The position numbers and the translations under genes are program-made. A stretch of 40,143 nucleotides of DNA from Methanobacteriota archaeon (GTDB lineage: Archaea > Thermoplasmatota > Poseidoniia > Poseidoniales > Thalassarchaeaceae), in the NCBI GenBank assembly GCA_002723045.1, contig PBNI01000019.1:17336-57478 (forward strand), written 5' to 3'. A model generated the notes under the pieces. That model saw nothing but the letters and a program-made list of their open reading frames with translations. It was not told where the DNA came from and did no database searches. Positions 10,801 to 19,100 of this stretch are shown here, one piece after another (within the stretch, counting starts at the first letter, position 1; each line of letters starts with the position of its first letter).

Positions 10801-13800
10801 CAGGCATTCACATTCGAATCCGGATTAGTGACTCTGGTTACCTTCCCTTCAGAAGTTCCCCAAACATCCGACATCACATTCACCCTCTCTGATGACGGAG
10901 CCAGTGTCGATAATCTCCAACTGCAATTCATCCCGGAGGATCTTTCCAGAAACTCTGTCACAGCATTGTTCGACAATGCAACGAAGACTTACCATGCAGA
11001 ATTGAATCCAGGTAATTGGATACTCAATTACACCCTAAGCGATCAGAAGCAACTGTGGCAGCGCGTCTCAATCGGAGATGTTGATTTAACCGATTCTTTC
11101 GAGTTCTTGGTAAGCCAAGTTGTAACTGGTACTGTGATAGACAAACCACTCAAGAGCGACGACGAGACTCCTGATCCAACGTCAAGAGTAACAAACCAGG
11201 AGGTATTGTTCCAATGGGAGGGCTTCACCCTCGAATCAATTACAGACTCATTTGGGGAGTTCAGCGTCATCCTACCCCAAGGGGCATTTATCCATGCCAC
11301 CGTGGAGAGAATGGTTGGGGCAGGTGGATTCTTATCGAACGGTACCAGTTTCCAAGTGACGGATTCGATGGAAAATATCACAATCGAACTCACAGATTCA
11401 ACCATGGTTCTAGGAGAGGTAAGCCTCAACCGAGAAGGGAACACGTACAACCAAGGGTTCTCCGGATGGACTCCAGTTTTTGCTAAAGCAAGCAACTTGG
11501 ATGGGGTAACTGACGCCGTTTGGAGGGAGGAAGTGGATGATCTCGGAAGATTCGACATGCTATTGCCCCTTGGAAACTGGTCGTTTACACTGGAAGCAGG
11601 TAATGAAATGTCAGCCAATGCGGTAGTAAAGGAAGTCAACACCTCATCAGAGCCCATGGTCGAACTCCTGGTTCTTCCCACCAATAGTACCGTGGAGATA
11701 GATTTCTTCATCGACCACGAAGGGGATAACAACGCATCCAATGGCACCCCCGTTTCTTATCCATTCGAGATAAAGCCCCTATCGCCCAATGGTGCTGGTT
11801 ACACTGTATCTGGAGAAGGATCCGAATGGACTCAGACGGGGTTGGCGGAAATATCTCTTGAACCCGGCAGGTATCGAATAGTTGTCGAGAGGGCCAACTC
11901 ATCTGCTGACGAACCATTCGATACACTATATGACACAAATGAGATCTTTGAAGTTGAGATAGGATCCACTTCTACCGTAGGGCGTTCTGTAGGATTCGAG
12001 CCAAGATGGTTGGTTAACATAACGCTGAGGAATGAAAGCGGTCAATTGCTCGAAAACCACGAAGTCAAACTTGAGAACGTCGAAAATGGTTGGATCCAGA
12101 CGTTCACAACCAACGAAGATGGAATGTTGGTTGAGTACATTCAGGAGGGGGATTGGATCGTTATCGTAGACGACTTCGAGACCAACCCAGGGGTGTACGA
12201 GGGATTGCGAAGATCGATTTCAGTCTCCCAATCATCAGCAGTTTCCAGATTGAACTTCCAGACAGCCGAACTTGCCTCTGTGACCGTGACCCTACAATCA
12301 ACTTCCGATGTTGCATCGCCCGAGTTGATCGATCTCAAGATTTCTTCACAGGAGGGCCTTGGATCATTTGTTAGTTCGGTAGGAGGTTTCGAACAACCAC
12401 TTGAGATTAGACTCGTACCCGGGTCATGGAATGTTGAGGTTAACCAGACCAACCAAGATGGAGTCAGGAATCTATTGGAGAACACTTCGCTGGTTGAATC
12501 CGGTGTGACTGTGGGCACCAATCACCAAGTTTTCCTCACCGTGGAGAAACTTGTCAGCCTCAGCGGGAAGGTATTCTGGGATCTGGATGATGACGCCTCT
12601 CCAGGTTTCTCAGAGGGACTTTCCAATGCTACTGTGAACATTACCGGAGACTCGGAATCGCCAATTCATCAATTAGTAACGGACAACGACGGAGTCTGGT
12701 CCACATTCCTACCTGTGCAAAGCTCATGGAATATCACTGTGGAGAGAGACGGCTTCGGCACTCAGACATCTCTAGTCGAAATCGGAGAAACCTCAGTGAT
12801 CGAGAATATCGAGATCTCGGCCGGAGAAGTTGAAATCTCCGGGAGCATATCATATCTTGACCAGTCCTGCATTTCTAGCGGCGAGTGGCAAGTTGAGATG
12901 ATTCCATCGCATGGAATCTCAAGAGAACGAGTCACAGTATCTGGAAATCCCCTTGGTGAGTGGTCTGTCATGATCCAGCCAGGCAGTTGGGTGGCAATGG
13001 CAACATCAACATCGGAGGCACCTGATTGCATAGGCCTGATCTCCATCGAGCCTCTGGAAGTGGGGGTGGATGGCGGTTCGGTAGAATCAGAACTCACAGT
13101 TGGAGGGACTCTCAGGCTTCAGACCAGTTGGTTGGCCTTCGATTGCAGTAACCATGATCTTACTGAGATTGATGATTATGACCTCGTCATAGAATACGGC
13201 CAAATATCATGGTCCGAGGAACTGGGAAGCGATGGCATCCTGACTCTATTGCTTCTACCGGGTACGGTGCAGACATCCAGCAGCTTCGAATTGAACGAGG
13301 GCGTTCGAAACGTATCCTACTCCGGCGGAAAGGGAATTTCCATCAGGGCCGGACAGGTTAGCCCGCTCAATACCCTTAGCATCGATAGGGTCTCCAAGCA
13401 GAGCGTCAATGTTACAGTGCAAGGGGACGATAGATTGGAAGTCGAAGAGATCGATACCACTTGCACTAACGACGATGACGGTGACGGGGTAATTAATGGC
13501 GAAGACGCATTCCCTGACGACTCTACCGAAACCTCAGACAATGACAATGATGGAATTGGTGACAATCGAGATGCCGACGACGACAACGACGGCTTCAACG
13601 ACGAAGACGACGAATTCCCTCTGGGACAAGGTCTGTCCTCAAACACAGCCGTTGGATGCAAATACCATAATGCAGCGTTCACAATCTCAGTTGAGTACGA
13701 CGGACACAACTCATTCGACGAATACACAGTCGTTGGAACTGTTCCCGGTGCCGATGGACTGGATTGGAATGTACAATTCCAGAATTCATCTGGAGAATGG

Positions 13801-14808
13801 GTGGATTCAACAAAATTCGACTTGGGTTTGACTGATTCAGACCTAACCGAACAAATTAGCGTCCGAGTAGTCCCAGCCAATGTCGGAGTCGCACATCACT
13901 TCCCAGATGGCCACTTGGTCCTGATCAAGATGTCAACCGATCAAGGATACTCTACTCAGGTAGAATTGAGAGTTGATGTGCCAGAATACAACGGAATCGA
14001 ACTCAATGAACCCGAAAACCTCTACTTTGATGGGGAGGAAACCGCCGTGACTATCGAGATTCCATTCAAGAACACCGGCAATTCAGACGAGTTGTTCTAC
14101 TTCGAATTCGATAGTTCAGAGTGGTGGCAATTTGCCGGTCCGACGACTCAGCCCATGTCTCCATTCTCCGACGGAACCGCCACATTCACCCTAGTTCGAC
14201 CATCTGAACCAGAACTCCCTTCTCCTTACACCGAAGAGATCACATTCACAGTTTCTGATCAGGACAACAATACATACTCGGGCTCAACTGTGATGAAGAT
14301 GGACTCCCCAGTTCTCGCAATAGTTGGAGGTACTGCTAGGATCCTCGGAGGAAATGGATTCGCTTCCTTTGGCCAAATAGAGAGCTATTCGGTAAATATC
14401 TCGAATAACGGCAATGTGGATGCAGAGAACGTCAATTTACTGGCTACTCTATGCTCCGACATTGCCTGTGAAAACGAGTTAGGTGTCAACTCCACATCCA
14501 GCGGATCAGTCTCAGCCATGAGCGAATCGACATTCTACCTGACTATGGACTACACCCAGTTTTCTGAGTCCAAGAAGTACTGGATAGTCTTCTCAATTGA
14601 AGGTGAATCGATGGATGAACAGTCAGAGTCTTGCACATCACCGAGGTCAGACGGCAAGGCTTCCTGTGTATTCGAGGCTCAGCTATGGACCAGCTCCGAG
14701 GAGAATGACAATCTGAAGTACCTAGCATACGCATTCCTGATAATGCTGGTTGCAGCTCTACTGTACTTTACTAGAAGGCCAGGAAGACGAGTCAGCGCCC
14801 CGTTCTAA
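4885..14808 (+). CDS. aglB: Giant oligosaccharyltransferase STT3/AglB with multi-domain extracytoplasmic tail
   Basis: Transfers lipid-linked glycan to Asn of surface proteins. The 3307 residues are far beyond the roughly 600-1000 usual for AglB. Order: about ten TM helices (residues 1-350) not part of normal STT3; the STT3 membrane core from about 365, with the first acidic motif GGSDPWYMKR (D401), second motif SDHDSF (D517, D519) and further helices to about 870; the soluble catalytic part with SWWDYG (WWDYG 953-957); then from about 1440 an all-beta tail with carboxypeptidase-regulatory-like units (for example GTVTLEGVGPVPNARILIE), a glycine-rich beta repeat (about 1695-1845), Asp-rich type-3 calcium repeats (about 2860-2912) and CARDB/Ig-like domains. 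One C-terminal TM (LAYAFLIMLVAALLYF) and a basic tail RRPGRRV follow. The tail holds many N-X-S/T sequons. ATG 4885 was chosen by box A spacing; ATG 4921 is an alternative. Confidence 0.93.
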   Translation: MLSHWQIGPVDGMEEEKEAPQDVQFNNLVAPVSITLALLGLTIVASSLEGREVDGDFLSKAIVISLSVLIPACIGRSSWLIPLDSGVLRVGSITLAVSLLGVIANSADPENFNHLFVTTFVFVGFASAVLHESERFEESANLLSIVLGARLAAFYSGGLIIAQSDSLAVIDTVRESIGAAFFSFWLSSISLGFLVMVGLRGTVENRGKGGLMSNLPNIRDNPEVGIYSSLVFASFLIPLIWIGQIDSLQDFSQQSHIGVAWASFSALVIFIHAFFRAEGWHVLGALLAVNWILYTIGHIHEIGNELPSLFSEDGFVGSFTWFFLWFWMNFFALFFASRGVFGDVAPRRERSGFRVWWDGNSYAVMVSLAFLIALIVRTAWNVIPAMNANGTGLWDMTGGSDPWYMKRVVDYVIAERSHLIFDHDRAYPTGGINPRPPLFSWSLALGGLSLSWILEIPADQAVWWSMASLPAIYGALIVLPIAGIASRAHSKRSGIIAAWLIALMPGHMSRSTFAMSDHDSFAMLFLAIAFYYWIRAIENIDHNKLFKSTSTNPLYIIAGMRETWKRNPSLMANASMSGIAFSIMALGWKGFVYGPGILFLAYSFQVAINIFKGRDSIQFTSAALQMMLVAILVPAPFYAWPGMNLLFAPSGMQPMFYIIGFTFAMGWVSSSFRDKPWLLVVLGGSALFGSILALLFILQVRGLFNGWDILFTGGFYFSKNKIFGTIGEAQAPERGVLFASYGPIVALIAIGCAFLLLWRGSRKNKSELTLLGLWTIIATYMAWSAGRFIINATPAMAVVGGIGISMLWGSASLPSFTKVWRNSGIGTPRTRFKSLWPASKARPGVPAMVMVLLLITSQHATYGIDAGIPRGDKSASEIDQSLYDIVPDILRQDLLGLFSVMNSDAYDQSDSGLWYMGTFGPSFNSQGWNEAYDWLSQQDTETPFSDRPAFVSWWDYGFQALASGQHPTVADNFQSGIPNSGAMLLSGGQEDTLSLFITTLAMGDKSINGQLGESFLNVLDEHMSPEQVQEFEAITSNNNKEFVKDRLMAVVAEYGDAELLMGNPLGADGLTCAEETCLHTYVVLVNGEQFGESTTNSSEAMSLFDQARGSSSSFELAEFDDASHYDMAGYRYTRDIIDDYDDLSTALHRTNARFGLARAFLITAFALDDLVQIYDGISSIDSYEVSDYEESHGSTTSRNHEIRYFAVDNRLYPLGGKYYQDYQSYHRGQTTGIFHAPTHLSGLDINSYITTTYETNQGPMSPDEFQSKYMEDLKAQASGASTGEDMIQMTDMEYQHLDSFFDTMIARTYVGYGTSTLGLPSISGQTGDADTPSTWILPNSLTGTPGSYLQGAMALPGAMMNHFVLSNWYDPTNGTSCEEIQITGSASTIVGNSQLSDVSLYSADSLSSGWSQIQSGGPWKMIEVEEGVIPVNAFTSNYDPEEETLSISSPASSSANDTEFVLTGKVDRYCGSIYDSNRNVKVLKYYSGASLQGTVTLEGVGPVPNARILIERDAFSGDESADENGNVVDNDSRTYWIPIGSTQADENGHFSFSAPAGKIRVSAFTGDPDLDSARTSLLSGSANLMSELFSETSQNRAVNPVTGILANVYGSTWLSETIVNISGSDGHSNGESVIQAPISVSPSTASGILSWSGELDFDGEPVLSANVILTPSSGEVEIQPYEVMTSDGSMIGEDLRFSGTGEVTFLGEGSMESMGAVSVQDFTGTHTQAVFDNHSITGEGQFSGKGIIDGALSGDFPDCTGDLVPEGHDACINVEGQYFLEGIANGSGKFTSEGVSEFTRELSQATFIGSGNFATSTSDGLSTFGTINGTGIFSGHGSFSGPMVRPGSFHIVDALPGEYVVSVDFGTGDPVELSEPFVIPLSSSEIQTPVTITGGAVKGTVSIFTGRPLSSEVSVFSINGSSDDSVVECQGVITQPCFVTPDESGSFEVGPIVPGSYLAEVDIDDDGFPEISQAFTFESGLVTLVTFPSEVPQTSDITFTLSDDGASVDNLQLQFIPEDLSRNSVTALFDNATKTYHAELNPGNWILNYTLSDQKQLWQRVSIGDVDLTDSFEFLVSQVVTGTVIDKPLKSDDETPDPTSRVTNQEVLFQWEGFTLESITDSFGEFSVILPQGAFIHATVERMVGAGGFLSNGTSFQVTDSMENITIELTDSTMVLGEVSLNREGNTYNQGFSGWTPVFAKASNLDGVTDAVWREEVDDLGRFDMLLPLGNWSFTLEAGNEMSANAVVKEVNTSSEPMVELLVLPTNSTVEIDFFIDHEGDNNASNGTPVSYPFEIKPLSPNGAGYTVSGEGSEWTQTGLAEISLEPGRYRIVVERANSSADEPFDTLYDTNEIFEVEIGSTSTVGRSVGFEPRWLVNITLRNESGQLLENHEVKLENVENGWIQTFTTNEDGMLVEYIQEGDWIVIVDDFETNPGVYEGLRRSISVSQSSAVSRLNFQTAELASVTVTLQSTSDVASPELIDLKISSQEGLGSFVSSVGGFEQPLEIRLVPGSWNVEVNQTNQDGVRNLLENTSLVESGVTVGTNHQVFLTVEKLVSLSGKVFWDLDDDASPGFSEGLSNATVNITGDSESPIHQLVTDNDGVWSTFLPVQSSWNITVERDGFGTQTSLVEIGETSVIENIEISAGEVEISGSISYLDQSCISSGEWQVEMIPSHGISRERVTVSGNPLGEWSVMIQPGSWVAMATSTSEAPDCIGLISIEPLEVGVDGGSVESELTVGGTLRLQTSWLAFDCSNHDLTEIDDYDLVIEYGQISWSEELGSDGILTLLLLPGTVQTSSSFELNEGVRNVSYSGGKGISIRAGQVSPLNTLSIDRVSKQSVNVTVQGDDRLEVEEIDTTCTNDDDGDGVINGEDAFPDDSTETSDNDNDGIGDNRDADDDNDGFNDEDDEFPLGQGLSSNTAVGCKYHNAAFTISVEYDGHNSFDEYTVVGTVPGADGLDWNVQFQNSSGEWVDSTKFDLGLTDSDLTEQISVRVVPANVGVAHHFPDGHLVLIKMSTDQGYSTQVELRVDVPEYNGIELNEPENLYFDGEETAVTIEIPFKNTGNSDELFYFEFDSSEWWQFAGPTTQPMSPFSDGTATFTLVRPSEPELPSPYTEEITFTVSDQDNNTYSGSTVMKMDSPVLAIVGGTARILGGNGFASFGQIESYSVNISNNGNVDAENVNLLATLCSDIACENELGVNSTSSGSVSAMSESTFYLTMDYTQFSESKKYWIVFSIEGESMDEQSESCTSPRSDGKASCVFEAQLWTSSEENDNLKYLAYAFLIMLVAALLYFTRRPGRRVSAPF
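9970..10420 (+). repeat. Glycine-rich GxGxF beta-repeat region in the AglB tail
   Basis: Coding repeat with units like FSGTGEVTFLGEG, ITGEGQFSGKGIIDG, ANGSGKFTSEGV, FIGSGNFATS and INGTGIFSGHGSFSG. Alternating Gly and hydrophobic/aromatic residues suggest a beta-solenoid or MORN-like strand repeat; degenerate at DNA level. Confidence 0.6.
13461..13623 (+). repeat. Thrombospondin-type-3-like calcium repeats in the AglB tail
   Basis: Contiguous Asp-rich units: NDDDGDGVINGEDAFPDD, then DNDNDGIGDNRDADDDNDGF, then NDEDDEFPLG. The DxDxDG spacing is typical of Ca2+-binding type-3 repeats in secreted proteins. Confidence 0.8.
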
Positions 14809-14816
14809 TACTAAAT
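14809..14816 (+). promoter_or_regulatory. Box A-like TACTAAAT for the subtilase gene
   Basis: Begins directly after the aglB stop and 28 nt before the ATG at 14837. It argues for a separate leaderless transcript rather than simple read-through from aglB. Confidence 0.4.
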
Positions 14817-14836
14817 GCCACCCAAGTGTGAACTAC

Positions 14837-16069
14837 ATGCGTGGAACCTCGCGTCTCGAGTTGATGCCTGAGCCCGATGAACCCAGTCTACTTACCGCCG
14901 TAGACAGCAATGCACCCGGATATCCGGGAGAGTCTTACGGAATCAGTGATGAAGAGGCTAGGAGGCTTAGGTCTCCGATGGGCCCAATAATGAGGTTCCT
15001 ATGGCCTTGGGGGGCCGTCGGATTCTCCGCAGTAGTGGCCTCTATCTTACTTCTTTATCCTTCAATATACTCACTCATAGGAGAGGTTCTCGATTCTGAG
15101 TGGGCATTCGAGGATAGCGGCATTAGGGAGTTACAGGAATCTGGAAACCTGGGTGAAGGAGTCAGAGTTTGTATGGTTGACACCGGAATAGATGTCTCCC
15201 ACCCGGACCTATCGCACCTAACATTATCCGGATTCCGTGATTTCTATAGCGAAAAAGACTCACCTGTCAGGGACATTGGAACAAATAGCCATGGCACTTT
15301 GATGGCCGGTCTTCTGGTTGCGAATGGCTCGTTCACCGGAGCCGCTCCAGGGGTTTCTCTCTCTGTTGCCATTTCTCTAGGGCCAGATGGAAAGTCTGCC
15401 AACGAGAGAATGGTCTCACAAGCGATTAGGTGGTGCCGAATTTCTCAGGATTCGGATATAATTTCACTAAGCCTGGGAACTGCTCCCGGGTCCAGCTTCT
15501 CAGCAACATCCGATACCCTTGATGCCGTCAGAGAGGCTTTGGATGACGGCATTTTTGTTATTGCAGCAGCTGGAAATATCGATCCAAAACAGAACATTTC
15601 CGACGTCTCTTCCCCTGCTAGCCTATCGGGAGTGATCGCCGTTGGGGCACATGATAGAAATGGAGATCCGTGGATCGATAGTGCCGAAGGTGCACAATAC
15701 GATCCTGAAACAGGTGAGGAAAGAATATTCCCTAACCAGAAACCAGAGATCAGTGCTCCCGGCGTCGATCTATGGTCTTGCAGAGACAGTGACAGGGACC
15801 CCCCATACGCATTCTCAACCGGAACCAGCGACTCTACCGTGTTGGTTACTGGAGCCCTCGCATTGATCCTCTCGCTATACCAAGACCAGATAGAGGGCGA
15901 GAACGGAATAATAGACCACCATGAAATGGACTTAGTCAAGGTCGCGCTTGCAAACTCGGCAAGAACAGACCCGAACCAATCCGATCACGACTCGAAGAAA
16001 GGATATGGCCTCCTAGATGCTCAAGAATGGTCTAGGCAAGTAGAAATCGAATTCGGAATAAACCAATAA
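14837..16069 (+). CDS. Membrane-anchored subtilisin-family (S8) serine protease
   Basis: 410-residue S8 peptidase. The catalytic triad is complete: D115 in VDTGID, H152 in NSHGT, S331 in GTSDST, with the oxyanion Asn N247 in AAAGN. The serine motif lacks the usual GTSMAxP continuation (here GTSDSTVLVTG). Topology: about 50 cytoplasmic residues with RRLR before one hydrophobic helix (about 54-82), then the protease domain, which positive-inside logic places outside. There is no visible I9 propeptide between helix and catalytic domain, so it may be a signal-anchored enzyme made without zymogen processing. The ATG at 14837 is 28 nt from a box A; a longer frame from 14750 would overlap aglB and is disfavoured. 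Likely jobs are trimming or turnover of surface proteins such as its giant neighbours (inference). Confidence 0.92.
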   Translation: MRGTSRLELMPEPDEPSLLTAVDSNAPGYPGESYGISDEEARRLRSPMGPIMRFLWPWGAVGFSAVVASILLLYPSIYSLIGEVLDSEWAFEDSGIRELQESGNLGEGVRVCMVDTGIDVSHPDLSHLTLSGFRDFYSEKDSPVRDIGTNSHGTLMAGLLVANGSFTGAAPGVSLSVAISLGPDGKSANERMVSQAIRWCRISQDSDIISLSLGTAPGSSFSATSDTLDAVREALDDGIFVIAAAGNIDPKQNISDVSSPASLSGVIAVGAHDRNGDPWIDSAEGAQYDPETGEERIFPNQKPEISAPGVDLWSCRDSDRDPPYAFSTGTSDSTVLVTGALALILSLYQDQIEGENGIIDHHEMDLVKVALANSARTDPNQSDHDSKKGYGLLDAQEWSRQVEIEFGINQ

Positions 16070-16112
16070 AACACATGATTCGAGGATAATCGATGAAACT
16101 CCTTTGCCCTAT

Positions 16113-16120
16113 GGTTAAAT
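16113..16120 (+). promoter_or_regulatory. Box A-like GGTTAAAT for the beta-helix surface protein gene
   Basis: TTAAAT begins 30 nt before the ATG at 16145 and shares the GGTTAAA core seen before aglB. Confidence 0.5.
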
Positions 16121-16144
16121 TGTCTAGATGTTGTCCGATGCATT

Positions 16145-19100
16145 ATGGCGCGGGAAGAAAAATTGAGGTCATTCTCATTAACAGGGCTATTCTTGTTGAG
16201 CATCTTACTTTCATTGGCCTTACCTGCAGGTACTGTATCAGCATCAAATGAGACTACCACGGGTACAATTACCGGTACTGAGACTTGGGCCGGAGTACAC
16301 ACTCTGACCGGAGATGTCACAATTGCCCCCGGTGCTAAATTGATCATCAATCCAGGGGCGACCATTGAGTTCCCTAACGGCACTCACCTAGACGTGCGAG
16401 GAAGCCTTTGTGCCGGAGTTTCTTCGTGTGGGGCTTCTTCAAACGCAGGTCCTGCGATGCAAATAACCCTTAGATGGAGTGAACCCGCAAATTCGAGTGC
16501 AATTGGTGAATGCTATGGAATGAGTTCCGGCAATCAAGAAATTTGGATCGATGATCCTTCATGTAGCGAGGGAGTACTAATGAGGAGCTCAATCGATCTT
16601 TCTGAAACCGGCCTCAGATATGTCACATTCGATAGTGCCTGGGGGATTCCACAATATGTCTCAGCAGTAGGAGAATTCCGTTACGGGGCACTAGTCCTAG
16701 ACGGGGCCAGTCCGACACTTACCGAACTTTCTTTCAATCAGATTAACACCTCCAGCGTCCTGACAACCAACCTTGCCCAACCCACCTTCAATGGTGGCGA
16801 ATTCGTCGTAGGGGTCGATGCGAGCACGAGTATCGTCGGGGCAGCACTACAGATTTACTCTTCAGGATCCTCAGTTAGCCCATTCGCACTGTCCGATATT
16901 TCTCTCACCGGGACCAACAACGGATGCGGCAATAGGGATGGGGGGAGGCACACAATCTGGGCCGAGGACTCATTTATCGAGATAGATAACGCCGAAATCT
17001 CTTCAGGAGACTTTGGAATCGGACTTTACACATCCGCAGGGAGTGTTACAAATACCCAAATCAATGTCAACTGCAACGGTATTGACCTAAATGGGAAGAA
17101 AGCGGTTGGAGGCACATCTTTCGGCTTCGATATCTCGGATAATGAAATCACTACGGTCGACGGAGCGGGGGTTTTTGCAGCAGCCGGTGCACTGGTGACT
17201 TTGATAGACAACGACATTGGAGGGGCAGCATCTGGTTCTGGAATAGCCGTTTACAATAGCGAGGCCCATATCCATGAAAATGAAATCGGACCAATAGGGG
17301 GGTACTTTGGTTTGTGGCTGGGCGGCTCCTATGACGTAGTTGCCGAGAACAACTCTATTTTCGACACTACCTTAACTCCAGTGGTTGCTGGAATGTACTC
17401 ATATGCCATCCAAGCAGCTTCTAGGCTATATTTGGCAAACAACTCAATCTCCTATGACGGCACTGGTACTTGTGGCAGTGAAACTAATTGGGGGGGCGAG
17501 TTTTCTTGTCCGGTATTGCATGCATATGTGACGGGGGTAACCATGTATGACAACATCATTACTGCTGGAGGTACGGCCGATGGGATCAGAGCAGTTGGAT
17601 CACTGTTGGATATTCAGCGGAACTCATTCGATGTGCAAAAGACCGGTGCCGTGATTAAGAATTATGACAGTGGATATGCAGAATCACAGCAATTCGGATC
17701 ACTAGCCTACTTCTCTGAAAACGACTGGAACCAAGCCGAGACTGTATACAACGTGACAAAAAGCTCGGTCACTGCCCAATCAGAGTACATACCCTCCCCT
17801 CCCAGCGGGGAATTCCCCGTCCGACTATCGTGGCCAGATCAAGAGGCATGGCCAGACAATGAATTTCAGGGGGCGATTATCCCTACTCCAGTAAAGGACT
17901 GCAACAATTGCCAGAACATGACGCCGAGGAACTTCCCATTAGGAGTTAGCATGGACAACAACTCAACAGTGTTCACATTCGCAGATTTGACGAACTTGGA
18001 CCTGTCTAAGGTGAAGATTGCGACACAACCAACACACTTCGCAGTACAGGTTAGCAGGGCCGAACTAGTCAGATTCCAGACACTAATCGGTGGTGAAAAG
18101 GTAAGTGATGCATTGGTCATAGTGGAGGATGCATTAGGTAATGACCTGTATCGTATCAATACTGGCGGTGATGGCTTTACTCCTTGGGTGGCCCTCCCAT
18201 CCAACTTCCATCTCGACTTCAGGGGACTAGGGGGAGGGGATAACCCAGATGGTTTTGCAGATGATGAGTACGAGGACTCTTGTTCGGACGGCATAGATAA
18301 CGATGGCGATCTCACCATCGATACCGCCGATTCCAGTTGCGATTATTCAGCAGGAACCAGGGAACTGTCGCTTTACAGATATACTGCCTACAGATTTGGA
18401 TATGGGTACTTCTCAGGCCAATTCACCCTTGAGGAGAACTCGCTGGAGGAGACCGCACACCTAGAGAACGAAGCCCCAACAGTGAAAGTAACCGAGAATG
18501 ACGGGCACTCGTTCAGAAGGGTCGTCAATATCACTGGAAGCGCTCATGATGGGACTTTGGCGAACAGCTACCTTACCGACGAGAGAGCCCAATGGGACCA
18601 AGGGGGTTATGTTCATGCCGTTCAAGTAAGAAACCCATTCACCGGTTCATGGGAGGATGCCGAATACGCAATTGATACAAGTGGTGCAGATGAGGGGGAG
18701 GTCACACGATTCAACAGGCCATTCAGTTCTTGGTACTACAATATCGATATGACTGGTCTTGCAGGGGAAGGCGATTACACATTCGAATTCAGGGCATTTG
18801 ATGGGATAGACTACAGCCCTGTAGTTTCGCGAACAATCAAACTCAATACCCAAGCTCCTAGCATATTCGTAACTACTCCGAGCTCATTCTCATCCCACGA
18901 TGAAGGATCGGTAGTTTTCGATGGCTATTCCCAGGACCCCTATGGCTGTCCAGACAATTGTAACACTGACATCGGCCTAGTATACATGCAGATTTCAGGT
19001 CCAAATTACCAAGTTACCAGTCCAGTTGAAACAAATGAAGATGGAACTTGGGGCTGGGAATGGGACTTCAGCACCCGACCCAGGGAATTGACCACATACA

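Noticed and set aside
11043-11747. Long antisense open frame (234 codons, minus) inside the AglB tail
   Set aside because: It lies fully opposite a continuous multi-domain coding region, has Ser/Pro/Arg-rich low-complexity sequence without any motif, and lacks a promoter; it is a by-product of codon bias on the other strand.
13317-13880. Antisense open frame opposite the calcium repeats (187 codons, minus)
   Set aside because: Its Ser-rich runs are the reverse complement of GAC/GAT codons in the Asp-rich repeat; no independent coding evidence.
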